A stretch of 64,000 nucleotides of DNA from Clostridium scatologenes (GTDB lineage Bacteria > Bacillota > Clostridia > Clostridiales > Clostridiaceae), in NCBI RefSeq assembly GCF_000968375.1, contig NZ_CP009933.1, forward strand, positions 1,550,001 to 1,614,000. Reading direction: 5' to 3'. The notes beneath the pieces are model-generated. The model had not been told where the DNA came from, ran no database searches, and was given only the letters and a program-made list of their open reading frames with translations. Both the position numbers and the translations under genes were made by a program. Shown here in pieces: positions 7,884 through 16,283 of the stretch. The number at the start of each line of letters is the position of its first letter. Within the stretch, counting starts at the first letter, position 1.

Positions 7884-7904
7884 AACTTTACTGCCAGTAA
7901 AGTT
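7884..7904. promoter_or_regulatory. Perfect 21-bp palindrome in the prophage regulator spacer
   Basis: AACTTTACTG (7884-7893), one central C, and CAGTAAAGTT (7895-7904). It lies in the 378-base gap between the two XRE genes and just upstream of a plus-strand promoter. It is a good candidate operator for one of the repressors. Confidence 0.5.
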
Positions 7905-7941
7905 TTCTGAGCTTATTCGCGAAAAACGTCTATAAGTTTTT

Positions 7942-7970
7942 TTGAAATTCATAAAATATGGGAATATAAT
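7942..7970 (+). promoter_or_regulatory. Sigma-A promoter reading into the prophage spacer
   Basis: TTGAAA (7942-7947), a 17-base spacer, and TATAAT (7965-7970). No ORF of useful length starts downstream before the hairpin at 8056-8083. Confidence 0.6.
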
Positions 7971-7976
7971 ATTAAT

Positions 7977-8092
7977 CGTAAGAGAAGATGGGACAAAAAC
8001 TATAGCAATTAATAGGAGCTGGTATTTTAACAAAATGTAACATTAAAAATAAAAAAAATAGCTCCATTAATTAAGAGCTATTTATACTTCTT
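7977..8092 (+). ncRNA. Candidate prophage small RNA, about 115 nt
   Basis: The promoter at 7942-7970 would start transcription near 7977, and the hairpin at 8056-8083 followed by a T-rich stretch would end it near 8090. The segment has no ORF longer than a few codons. Its GGAGCT near 8021 is complementary to the AGCTCC of the terminal stem, and its 3' end is antisense to the end of the HTH gene at 8078-8341. Both ends are seen in the sequence; the RNA itself is inferred. Confidence 0.4.
8056..8083 (-). terminator. Terminator of the second HTH gene, possibly bidirectional
   Basis: AAATAGCTC (8056-8064) and GAGCTATTT (8075-8083) form a perfect 9-bp stem overlapping the gene's stop codon; the minus strand continues with a long T run. 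Confidence 0.7.
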
Positions 8093-8341
8093 TTTTATGG
8101 GTGCATATAATTTTTTAAAAGAAACTTTTAGGTTTGTCCTACACAAAAGGTAGTCCAAGGTTACATCATAATAATTTGCAATTTTCACCAGTAAAACAAA
8201 ATCGGGTTCTCGTATACCTTGTTCATAATTAGCTAATGTAGCTCGTGTTATGTTTAAAGCCTGAGCGACTTCTAATTGAGTTAAATCATGGTCTTCACGT
8301 AAACCTTTTAGACGTTCTTTAAAAGTCATCTCAAAAAACAT
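8078..8341 (-). CDS. XRE-family HTH regulator (prophage repressor-like)
   Basis: An 87-residue HTH_3 protein: FKERLKGLREDHDLTQLEVA, then ITRATLANYEQGIREPD and a final helix ANYYDVTLDYLL, which is the cI/SinR-type N-terminal domain. The start at 8341 is chosen because GAGGTG lies 6 bases upstream; the longer frame from 8401 carries a hydrophobic leader without an SD. The tail is Lys-rich. It lies next to the chromosome junction and probably belongs to the prophage. Confidence 0.8.
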   Translation of the reverse strand: MFFEMTFKERLKGLREDHDLTQLEVAQALNITRATLANYEQGIREPDFVLLVKIANYYDVTLDYLLCRTNLKVSFKKLYAPIKKKYK

Positions 8342-8395
8342 TGCAATCACCTCAAAGAAAAATGATAACATGGAAAATTTAAGGAATAAAAAAAG

Positions 8396-8412
8396 AGACA
8401 CAGATTGTGTCT
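8396..8412 (-). terminator. Small hairpin, possible minus-strand terminator
   Basis: AGACACA (8396-8402) and TGTGTCT (8406-8412) with a 3-base loop; on the minus strand it is followed by a T-rich run. Confidence 0.4.
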
Positions 8413-8438
8413 TAAAAATTAAAGGGGATGAATTTATA

Positions 8439-8525
8439 ATGAAAGAGAGAGAAGTGATATTTTATAAATTGTTGTTAAATTTAAAAAAGCATAAAAATAA
8501 AAAAATAAACATAATTCAGCAATAA
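8439..8525 (+). CDS. Very small ORF, 28 residues, near the prophage end
   Basis: ATG 8439 with AAAGGGGATG upstream opens a basic 28-codon frame (MKEREVIFYKLLLNLKKHKN and a K/N/I/Q-rich end). No family is known. The composition could arise by chance in AT-rich sequence. Confidence 0.2.
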   Translation: MKEREVIFYKLLLNLKKHKNKKINIIQQ

Positions 8526-8604
8526 TCTTAATAAGCATGTTTATTTTTAATTACTTATTATGTTATAATACAGTGTGAATTTAATACTAATCGGAGGTAT
8601 ACTA

Positions 8605-9951
8605 ATGGAAAATAATATAGAAAATAAATCAGGAAAGAAAAAATTCTTTATTTCTACATACGGTTGTCAGATGAATGAAGAGGATTCCGAAAAATTATCT
8701 GGCATGTTAAAAAAAATCGGTTATGAAAGAACTGAAGTAAAACAAGATTCTGATTTAATAATATTTAATACTTGCTGTGTAAGAGAAAATGCTGAATTAA
8801 AGGTGTATGGAAATCTTGGTGCACTAAAAAAGCTTAAGGATAAAAAGCCTGATTTGATAATAGCAATATGTGGATGTATGATGCAGCAGGAAGGAATGGC
8901 AAAAGATATAGTAAAAAGATTTCCATTTGTTGATATCATATTTGGAACTCACAATGCATATAAATTCCCAGAATATTTGAATAGAGTAAAGCAAGAAGGA
9001 AAGTCCATAATTGAAATTCAAAATAAGGAAGATGGCATTGTTGAAGGACTTCCAATAGACAGAAAAAGCGATGTTAAAGCTTTTGTTACAATAATGTATG
9101 GATGCAACAATTTTTGCACTTATTGTATAGTTCCTTATGTAAGAGGTAGAGAGAGAAGCAGAAAACCAGAAGATATCGAAAATGAAATAAAAGATTTAAT
9201 ATCAAAAGGTTATAAAGAAATCACTTTACTTGGACAAAACGTTAATTCCTATGGTAAGGATTTAGAGCCTAACGTAAGCTTTGCAAATCTTTTAAGAAGA
9301 ATAAATGAAATAGGAGGATTAGAAAGAATTAAATTTATGACTCCTCATCCTAAAGATTTTACACAGGATGTACTAGATGCTATTGCAGAATGTGAAAATG
9401 TGTGTGAACAAGTGCATTTACCTGTACAATCAGGGTCAAGTAGCATATTAAAAAAGATGAATAGACATTACACAAAAGAACAGTATATTGATTTAGTACG
9501 CAGAATAAGAGAAACGATACCTGATGTAGCTATAACTACAGATATTATAGTAGGTTTCCCAGGAGAAACAGAAGAAGATTTTGAAGAAACTTTAAGTTTA
9601 GCAAGGGAAGTACAATATGATTCTGCATTTACATTTATATACTCAAGAAGAAAAGGAACCCCTGCAGATGAAATGGAAGAACAAATAGATGAAAATGTAA
9701 AGCATGAAAGATTTAATAGGTTAGTAGAAATAATCAATGCTTCTAGCGCTAAAAATAATAAAAAATACGAAGGTAGAATTGAAGAAATTTTAGTTGAAGA
9801 CTTGAGTAAAAATGATGATACTAAATTGACTGGAAGGACAAGAACAGGTAAACTCGTTAATTTTCCTGGCAGTAAGGATAATATAGGAAAACTTGCTAAA
9901 GTTAAAATTGTCAAAGCAAATTCATTTTCATTAATAGGAGAAGAAATTTAA
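8605..9951 (+). CDS. miaB: tRNA-2-methylthio-N6-dimethylallyladenosine synthase MiaB
   Basis: A 448-residue radical-SAM methylthiotransferase that converts i6A37 to ms2i6A37 in tRNAs. The order is the N-terminal UPF0004 domain with conserved Cys (STYGCQMNEEDSE, NTCCVRE, ICGCMMQQ), the radical-SAM domain with the CxxxCxxC cluster in CNNFCTYCIVPYVRGRERSR, and a C-terminal TRAM domain (about residues 380-448). ATG 8605 has CGGAGG 7 bases upstream, so the GTG start at 8575 is rejected. It is the first chromosomal gene after the prophage and heads a run with mutS, mutL and miaA; MiaA makes its substrate. Confidence 0.95.
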   Translation: MENNIENKSGKKKFFISTYGCQMNEEDSEKLSGMLKKIGYERTEVKQDSDLIIFNTCCVRENAELKVYGNLGALKKLKDKKPDLIIAICGCMMQQEGMAKDIVKRFPFVDIIFGTHNAYKFPEYLNRVKQEGKSIIEIQNKEDGIVEGLPIDRKSDVKAFVTIMYGCNNFCTYCIVPYVRGRERSRKPEDIENEIKDLISKGYKEITLLGQNVNSYGKDLEPNVSFANLLRRINEIGGLERIKFMTPHPKDFTQDVLDAIAECENVCEQVHLPVQSGSSSILKKMNRHYTKEQYIDLVRRIRETIPDVAITTDIIVGFPGETEEDFEETLSLAREVQYDSAFTFIYSRRKGTPADEMEEQIDENVKHERFNRLVEIINASSAKNNKKYEGRIEEILVEDLSKNDDTKLTGRTRTGKLVNFPGSKDNIGKLAKVKIVKANSFSLIGEEI

Positions 9952-9952
9952 A

Positions 9953-9982
9953 GTGGCAAGGGGATTTTATTTCCCTTGCCAC
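9953..9982 (+). other. Strong intergenic hairpin between miaB and mutS
   Basis: A 12-bp stem (9953-9964 with 9971-9982, starting GTGGCAAGGG; one G.U pair) with a 6-base loop begins right after the miaB stop codon. No T run follows, and the mutS SD lies 8 bases downstream, so it looks like an mRNA-stability or attenuation element rather than a simple terminator. Confidence 0.6.
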
Positions 9983-10005
9983 ATGGTTTAGAGGAGGTTT
10001 TTAAT

Positions 10006-12717
10006 TTGGGTTTAACTCCAATGATGCAGCAATATTTAGACGCAAAAGAAGGATGTAAGGACTGCATACTTTTTTTTAGATTAGGAGACTTTTACGAAAT
10101 GTTCTTTGAGGATGCAGAAATAGCTTCTAAAGAATTGGAACTTGTACTCACAGGCAGGGATTGCGGACTGGAAAATAGGGCACCTATGTGTGGTATACCT
10201 TATCATGCTGCTAATAGTTATATAAGTAGATTAATAAATAAAGGGTATAAAGTTGCCATTTGTGAACAACTTGAAGATCCATCTCAAGCTAAAGGAATAG
10301 TTAAAAGGGGAATTATAAAAGTAATTACTCCCGGTACATATACAGATGCTTCTTTCTTAGAAGAAAATAAGAATAACTATATAATGTCTTTATACTTAGA
10401 AAAAGAAAAAAATATGTGTGCACTATGTTTTGCAGATGTGTCTACAGGAGAATTTAACTGCACAGATATGGAATTTAATTTAGCAACTTTGCTGGATGAA
10501 ATTTCTAAGTATTCACCAAAGGAAATATTGACACAAGATAATTTAGATGAAAAGATACAAAAGGACATAAAGGAAAGATTTAGTTCATCCTTTACAAGTC
10601 TTTCTGAAGAGTTTTTTATTTTAAACTCAAAAGAATTGTTAAGCAAACAATTTAGCAGCTTTAAAGAAGATGATTATAGTGAAACTTTAGTCAAATGTTC
10701 AAATGGTCTTTTGAAATATATTGTTGAAACGCAAAAAACTTCATTATCGCATATTAACTGTTTTAATTATTATAATGTAGTAGACTATATGGCTATAGAT
10801 ATAAATTCTAGAAGAAATTTAGAATTAACTGAAACTTTACGTGATAAAAGTAAAAAAGGATCTCTTCTTTGGGTAATGGATAGAACAAACACAGCTATGG
10901 GAGGAAGGCAGCTTAGAAAATGGATAGAACAACCTTTAATAAATAATAGTTCAATAAAATTAAGGATTGATTCTGTAGAAGAGTTATTAAACAATTTATC
11001 TGTTCATGAAGATTTAAAGGAAGCTCTAAAAGAAATTTATGATATAGAAAGATTAGTTGGAAAAATATCTTCTAAAAACGTTAATGCAAAAGAATTGATA
11101 TCTCTTAAGGGTTCCATAAAAAAAATACCAATTATTAAAAAAATACTTTCAAATTTTGAAACTACCCTTCTTCATAATATGGGCGTTAAATTAGATGAAT
11201 TGCAAGATATATATGAAATATTAGATAAGGCTATAATAGATACTCCTTCTATATCTTTAAAGGAAGGTAATCTTATAAAAGAAGGATATAATGAAGAAGT
11301 TGATGAATTAAAATTAGCAAAAGCACATGGTAAGGATTGGATTGCTTCTCTTGAAAACAGTGAAAGAGAAATTACAGGTATTAAATCCTTAAAGGTTGGA
11401 TACAACAAAGTTTTTGGATACTATATTGAGGTAACAAAGTCTAATTTAAGTTCTATTCCTGAAGGAAGGTACATAAGAAAACAAACTTTAGCTAATGCAG
11501 AAAGATATATAACTCCTAGTCTTAAAGAAATGGAAGATAAAATACTTGGAGCAGAAGAAAAGCTTATTAATTTGGAATATGACATTTTTATTGATGTAAG
11601 AGATAAAATAGAAAAGCAAGTAGATAGAATGCAAGAAACTGCAAAAATTATATCTGAAATAGACTGTTTAAGTTCTCTTGCTACTATAGCTTTAGAAAAC
11701 AATTATTGCAAACCAGAAATCAGCAGTAAGGAAGATATTTATATTGAAGAGGGGAGACATCCTGTAGTAGAAAAGATGATATCTTCAGGAAGCTTTATAT
11801 CAAATGATACTGTTATAAATACTTCTGACGAACAGCTTTTAATAATAACAGGTCCTAATATGGCAGGAAAATCTACTTATATGAGACAAGTAGCTTTAAT
11901 TGTGCTTATGGCTCAAATAGGAAGCTTTGTCCCTGCTAAAAAGGCAGTAATATCTGTTTGTGATAAAATATTTACAAGAATAGGCGCTTCTGATGATTTA
12001 GCTGCTGGAAAAAGTACTTTTATGGTTGAAATGTGGGAAGTGTCAAATATATTAAAAAACGCTACTAATAAAAGCTTAATACTACTAGATGAAGTTGGAA
12101 GAGGAACTAGCACCTATGATGGTTTAAGTATAGCTTGGTCTGTAATAGAGTATATTTGCAAAAATAAAAAACTTAAGTGTAAAACATTATTTGCTACTCA
12201 TTATCACGAACTTACTAAACTAGAGAGCATAATTAAAGGTGTAAAAAATTATTCAGTGTCTGTAAAAGAAATTGGCAGTGACATTGTATTTTTGAGAAAA
12301 ATAGTACGTGGAGGAGCAGATCAATCTTATGGTATAGAAGTAGCAAAATTAGCAGGCCTTCCTGACAAGGTTATTGAAAGAGCAAAAGAAGTACTAAATT
12401 CTATTGAAAATGAGAAAAGTAATGATATAGATGTTAAGGAAATTTCAAACAATAATATTCAAGTAGGTAAAGAAGATATGTCACATTCACAAAAGGAATA
12501 TATAAGTGTTGATAAAGATATGACATCTAAAAAAATAAAAAATAATAATTTTACACTTAAAGAAAATAAAAATGTACCTCTCCAAATGGGTTTTACTGAT
12601 ATAGGAAAGGATAATTTAATAAAAGAAATAAGTTCTCTTGATGTATTAAGCATGACACCTATGGATGGATTTAATAAGCTTTATGATATAATAAAAAGAG
12701 CAAAGGAACTTGATTAG
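10006..12717 (+). CDS. mutS: DNA mismatch repair protein MutS
   Basis: A 903-residue mismatch-recognition ATPase. The N-terminus GLTPMMQQYLDAKEG and LFFRLGDFYEMFFEDA contains the Phe-x-Glu mismatch-contacting motif. The connector, lever and clamp domains follow, then the ATPase with GPNMAGKSTYMRQ (about residue 614) and LLDEVGRGTSTYDG. TTG 10006 is the start: GAGGAGG lies 8 bases upstream and the N-terminus then matches the family, whereas TTG 9976 sits in the upstream hairpin. It works with MutL, encoded next. Confidence 0.96.
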   Translation: MGLTPMMQQYLDAKEGCKDCILFFRLGDFYEMFFEDAEIASKELELVLTGRDCGLENRAPMCGIPYHAANSYISRLINKGYKVAICEQLEDPSQAKGIVKRGIIKVITPGTYTDASFLEENKNNYIMSLYLEKEKNMCALCFADVSTGEFNCTDMEFNLATLLDEISKYSPKEILTQDNLDEKIQKDIKERFSSSFTSLSEEFFILNSKELLSKQFSSFKEDDYSETLVKCSNGLLKYIVETQKTSLSHINCFNYYNVVDYMAIDINSRRNLELTETLRDKSKKGSLLWVMDRTNTAMGGRQLRKWIEQPLINNSSIKLRIDSVEELLNNLSVHEDLKEALKEIYDIERLVGKISSKNVNAKELISLKGSIKKIPIIKKILSNFETTLLHNMGVKLDELQDIYEILDKAIIDTPSISLKEGNLIKEGYNEEVDELKLAKAHGKDWIASLENSEREITGIKSLKVGYNKVFGYYIEVTKSNLSSIPEGRYIRKQTLANAERYITPSLKEMEDKILGAEEKLINLEYDIFIDVRDKIEKQVDRMQETAKIISEIDCLSSLATIALENNYCKPEISSKEDIYIEEGRHPVVEKMISSGSFISNDTVINTSDEQLLIITGPNMAGKSTYMRQVALIVLMAQIGSFVPAKKAVISVCDKIFTRIGASDDLAAGKSTFMVEMWEVSNILKNATNKSLILLDEVGRGTSTYDGLSIAWSVIEYICKNKKLKCKTLFATHYHELTKLESIIKGVKNYSVSVKEIGSDIVFLRKIVRGGADQSYGIEVAKLAGLPDKVIERAKEVLNSIENEKSNDIDVKEISNNNIQVGKEDMSHSQKEYISVDKDMTSKKIKNNNFTLKENKNVPLQMGFTDIGKDNLIKEISSLDVLSMTPMDGFNKLYDIIKRAKELD

Positions 12718-12755
12718 GTACATATCAAATATAAAAGTATTAAAAGTATTAAAAG

Positions 12756-12787
12756 TAAGTAACTTGATTTTTGGTTACTTATTTTTA
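12756..12787 (+). terminator. Hairpin between mutS and mutL, terminator-like
   Basis: TAAGTAAC (12756-12763) pairs with GTTACTTA (12774-12781), followed by TTTTTAAT. It may partly uncouple mutL from mutS. Confidence 0.55.
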
Positions 12788-12817
12788 ATAAGTCATGTAG
12801 GTGGTGAAGATAATATT

Positions 12818-14719
12818 TTGAAAAGAGTAAATGTATTGGATTTAGAAACATCTAATAAAATAGCCGCAGGGGAAGTAGTTGAAAGACCTTTTTCAGTAGT
12901 AAAAGAATTGGTTGAAAATAGTATAGATTCAGGAGCTAAAAATATAATTGTAGAAACCATAGATGGAGGACAAAAAAGTATAAAGGTTTTAGATGATGGA
13001 GAGGGAATACATTCGGATGATATAGAAAAAGTTTTTATGCCTCATGCTACAAGTAAAATAGAAAATATAGAGGATATCTATAACATAAATACTATGGGAT
13101 TTAGAGGAGAAGCATTAGCTAGTATTGCTTCTGTATCAAATACTATTTTACGAAGTAGATCAGAAGAATTTGATTTTGGAAAAGAAATTTCAATAAGTGG
13201 AGGAAACGTAAATTATATTAAAGATGCAGCTTGTAATTTGGGAACTACTATAGAAGTTAATGATCTATTTTTTAATGTTCCTGCTAGAAAAAAGTTTTTA
13301 AAGTCCTCTAGTAGAGAATCTGCTTATATAACAGATATATTAAATAGGCTATCACTAGCTCACAGTGATGTTTCTTTTAAACTAATCAATAATGGAAAAA
13401 AAGTACTTACAACTTATGGAACAGGGAATTTATTAGATGCTATAAGATGTGTATATGGAAAAAACATATGTGATAATGTACTAAGCTTTGAAAGACATAC
13501 AGACATAATGTCTATATATGGATATATCGGCAATTCTGAAATAAGCAGAGGAAGCAGAAACAATGAAAGTATATTCGTAAATAAGAGATACATTAAAAAC
13601 AAACTAATAACAGCTGCAGTAGAAAATGCCTTTAAATCTTTTTTGATGATAAATAAGTATCCTTTTTTTGTATTGTTCCTAGACATATTTCCAGAATACA
13701 TAGACGTAAATGTTCATCCTACTAAATCTGAGATAAAATTTAGAGATGATAGGGAAATTTTTAAAATTACGTTTGACACTGTTCATACAGCTTTAAGAGA
13801 TAGCATTAAAGAATCCTTTAATATTCCTGTTGAAGAAATTAACAAGGATTTAACCGATATAGTTCATAAAAATAAATATGAAGATAGTTTGCCAAAGGAT
13901 AATTTATGGAAAATAGAAAATAAAAAAGATTTAATACAGCTTCCTATTGACTTAAATTCAAAATGGCAGCATAGTTATGAAGCTCCAAAACCTGTTGAGA
14001 ATAAAAATTATATTGAAAATAATATAAAAGAACACAATAGTAAAAATTTGGAATTATGTAAAGAAAATAGTGAATCATTAAAAATAGATGGTAGTTATAA
14101 AAATGAAAATAGAGAAGATAATCTTGAAAAGGAAGCTAAGTTTCCTAAATTGAATATAATAGGCCAATTTCATAATACATATATATTAGCTCAATATGGA
14201 GATACTCTTTATCTTATAGATCAACATGCTGCTCATGAAAAAATACTATTTGAAAAATATAAAAATAGTATTAAGCAAAATGATGTTATAGCTCAAATTT
14301 TAATAACTCCTGTAATTATTGAATTATATCATGAAGATTTCTTATATTATACAGATAATAAAGAAACTTTTTCTAAAGCAGGTTTTAATATAGAGATTTT
14401 TGGCGATAATACAATAAGTATAAGGGAAGTACCATTAATATTAGGAAAACCTGATGTAAAAAATTTATTTATAGACATATTAGAGAACCTTAAAAACATG
14501 GGGTCTGGTGAAACTTGGACGATAAAGTATAATGCCATAGCTAGGCTGGCATGTAAGGCTGCAATTAAAGCTAATGATAATTTATCCAACTTAGAAATGG
14601 ATGCTTTAGTAGAAGATTTAAGATTTATAGATGATCCATTTAATTGTCCCCACGGGAGACCTACTATAATAAAATTTACATTAAATGAGTTAGAAAAGAA
14701 ATTTAAAAGAGTTCAATAA
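12818..14719 (+). CDS. mutL: DNA mismatch repair protein MutL
   Basis: A 633-residue GHKL ATPase and endonuclease. The N-terminal domain shows LDLETSNKIAAGEVVERPFS, the DDGEGI ATP-lid motif and NTMGFRGEALASI. After a linker rich in K, N and E (about 345-450), the C-terminal domain carries the metal-binding nuclease motif DQHAAHEKILFE and CPHGRPT, as expected for bacteria without MutH. TTG 12818 is preferred because the protein then begins KRVNVLDLE as in other MutLs, with AGGTGGTG upstream; a longer frame begins inside mutS. Confidence 0.95.
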   Translation: MKRVNVLDLETSNKIAAGEVVERPFSVVKELVENSIDSGAKNIIVETIDGGQKSIKVLDDGEGIHSDDIEKVFMPHATSKIENIEDIYNINTMGFRGEALASIASVSNTILRSRSEEFDFGKEISISGGNVNYIKDAACNLGTTIEVNDLFFNVPARKKFLKSSSRESAYITDILNRLSLAHSDVSFKLINNGKKVLTTYGTGNLLDAIRCVYGKNICDNVLSFERHTDIMSIYGYIGNSEISRGSRNNESIFVNKRYIKNKLITAAVENAFKSFLMINKYPFFVLFLDIFPEYIDVNVHPTKSEIKFRDDREIFKITFDTVHTALRDSIKESFNIPVEEINKDLTDIVHKNKYEDSLPKDNLWKIENKKDLIQLPIDLNSKWQHSYEAPKPVENKNYIENNIKEHNSKNLELCKENSESLKIDGSYKNENREDNLEKEAKFPKLNIIGQFHNTYILAQYGDTLYLIDQHAAHEKILFEKYKNSIKQNDVIAQILITPVIIELYHEDFLYYTDNKETFSKAGFNIEIFGDNTISIREVPLILGKPDVKNLFIDILENLKNMGSGETWTIKYNAIARLACKAAIKANDNLSNLEMDALVEDLRFIDDPFNCPHGRPTIIKFTLNELEKKFKRVQ

Positions 14720-14828
14720 TTATTTTAAAAGGTTTATTATGAAAATACATTTTTTAATAGAGTTTTAAGTTATTAAGTAAGCTATTAAATTAGAGATATG
14801 ACATACATGAAAAAAAGGGGGGGATTTT

Positions 14829-15767
14829 ATGAAGGATTTATTTATATTAGCAGGTCCCACAGCTGTAGGTAAAACTGATATATCCATAAAACTTGCTCAA
14901 AAACTAAATGGAGAAATAATATCTGCTGATTCTATGCAAATTTATAAATATATGGATATAGGTTCTGCAAAAGTTACAAAGGAAGAAATGCAAAATATAC
15001 CTCATCATCTTATAGATATAATAGAACCTAATATAAATTTTAATGTTTCTGAATATAAAAAAATGGCAGAAAAAGAAATAGAGTCTATAACTTCTAAAAA
15101 CAAATTACCTATGCTAGTTGGGGGAACTGGATTATATATTAATTCTTTAATTTACAACTATGATTTTACAGAAGCATCCACAGATTATGAATACAGACAA
15201 TATCTTCATAATTTAGCTGAAATAGAAGGAAAAGAATATGTACATAGCTTGCTTAAGGAAGTAGATGCTCAATCTTTTAATAGGCTATATCCAAATGACT
15301 TAAAAAGAGTTATAAGAGCTTTAGAAGTTTATAAGCTCACGGGAAAAACCATAAGTGAATTTAATTTAGAAAATGATATATATGATATACCATATAATGT
15401 TTATTACTTTGTACTTACCATGAATAGAGAAAAGCTTTATGAAAGAATAAATATGAGAGTAGATATTATGCTTCAAAACGGATTGATAGAAGAAGTAAAA
15501 AAACTAAATGAAATGGGATATTCTGCCGAAATGCAGTCAATGAAAGGCATAGGATATAAGGAGATTTTATATTATTTAGATAATAAAATTTCTTTAGATG
15601 AAGCTGTATATTCTATAAAAAAAGGAAGCCGAAATTATGCCAAAAGGCAACTTACTTGGTTTAGAAAGGACAAAAGAGTTATTTGGATAGACAAAGATAA
15701 ATTTAATGCGGATAATGAAATCGTAGATAATATAGTAGATATTTTTGCATCATTAAAGAATTTATAA
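14829..15767 (+). CDS. miaA: tRNA dimethylallyltransferase MiaA
   Basis: A 312-residue enzyme that transfers a dimethylallyl group to A37 of tRNAs reading UNN codons, making the substrate of MiaB. It has the P-loop AGPTAVGKTD at residues 7-16, the DSMQIYK motif, a conserved HHLIDI segment and LVGGTGLYIN. The SD is an unusual run of seven A then seven G ending 5 bases before the ATG. Length and motifs are those of the full family. Confidence 0.95.
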   Translation: MKDLFILAGPTAVGKTDISIKLAQKLNGEIISADSMQIYKYMDIGSAKVTKEEMQNIPHHLIDIIEPNINFNVSEYKKMAEKEIESITSKNKLPMLVGGTGLYINSLIYNYDFTEASTDYEYRQYLHNLAEIEGKEYVHSLLKEVDAQSFNRLYPNDLKRVIRALEVYKLTGKTISEFNLENDIYDIPYNVYYFVLTMNREKLYERINMRVDIMLQNGLIEEVKKLNEMGYSAEMQSMKGIGYKEILYYLDNKISLDEAVYSIKKGSRNYAKRQLTWFRKDKRVIWIDKDKFNADNEIVDNIVDIFASLKNL

Positions 15768-15838
15768 TAATTAAAAGGAATTTATAATAATTTATAGAAT
15801 ATATAAAAATAAAACTTACGACGGAGGGTGTAGATAAT

Positions 15839-16093
15839 ATGAGTAAAACAGTTAGCAACTTACAGGATATATTTTTAAATGGTGCCAGAAAAAATAAAAC
15901 TGCAGTTACCATACATTTAACTAATGGCTTTCAACTTAAAGGCAATGTAAAAGGCTTTGATAGTTTTACTGTGGTTTTAGATTGCGATGGTAAGCAAATG
16001 ATGATATACAAACACGCAATATCTACTATTACACCAGCTAAAACCATTTTATTTAATAATATTCCTTTTGAAGAAAACCAAACAGAAAAGTAA
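15839..16093 (+). CDS. hfq: RNA-binding protein Hfq
   Basis: An 84-residue Sm-like protein. Sm1 (NKTAVTIHLTNGFQLKGNVK) and Sm2 (YKHAISTITPAK) are intact, with the QDIFLNGARK lead helix. It forms a ring that binds U-rich RNA tails and A-rich sequences and helps small RNAs pair with mRNAs. GGAGGG lies upstream. The position after miaA is the usual one, and a strong terminator follows. Confidence 0.96.
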   Translation: MSKTVSNLQDIFLNGARKNKTAVTIHLTNGFQLKGNVKGFDSFTVVLDCDGKQMMIYKHAISTITPAKTILFNNIPFEENQTEK

Positions 16094-16094
16094 G

Positions 16095-16126
16095 AAAATA
16101 GGCATATCATTGCCTATTTTTTTTTA
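16095..16126 (+). terminator. Terminator after hfq
   Basis: AAAATAGGCA (16095-16104) pairs perfectly with TGCCTATTTT (16111-16120), followed by more T residues. Confidence 0.9.
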
Positions 16127-16283
16127 ATGTGCTATTATAAACATTGTGTTATAAATAACCAGCAACTAAGAATCATATTGATTATTCATAGATGTAGCTG
16201 CTAAGAAATTTAGTTTTTAATTTTATAAAAATTATTATTGATTACAGCTGCTTTGTAGATAAAATTAAAAGGAGCTTGATAAA

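Noticed and set aside
7722..7910. Plus-strand 62-codon frame between the two XRE genes
   Set aside because: It begins with TTG without an SD, its composition is that of AT-rich spacer, and it runs through the 21-bp palindrome and other probable control sites.
8342..8604. Prophage attachment site at the miaB side
   Set aside because: No tRNA gene, integrase or second copy of a core sequence is visible, and the left end of the prophage is outside the window.
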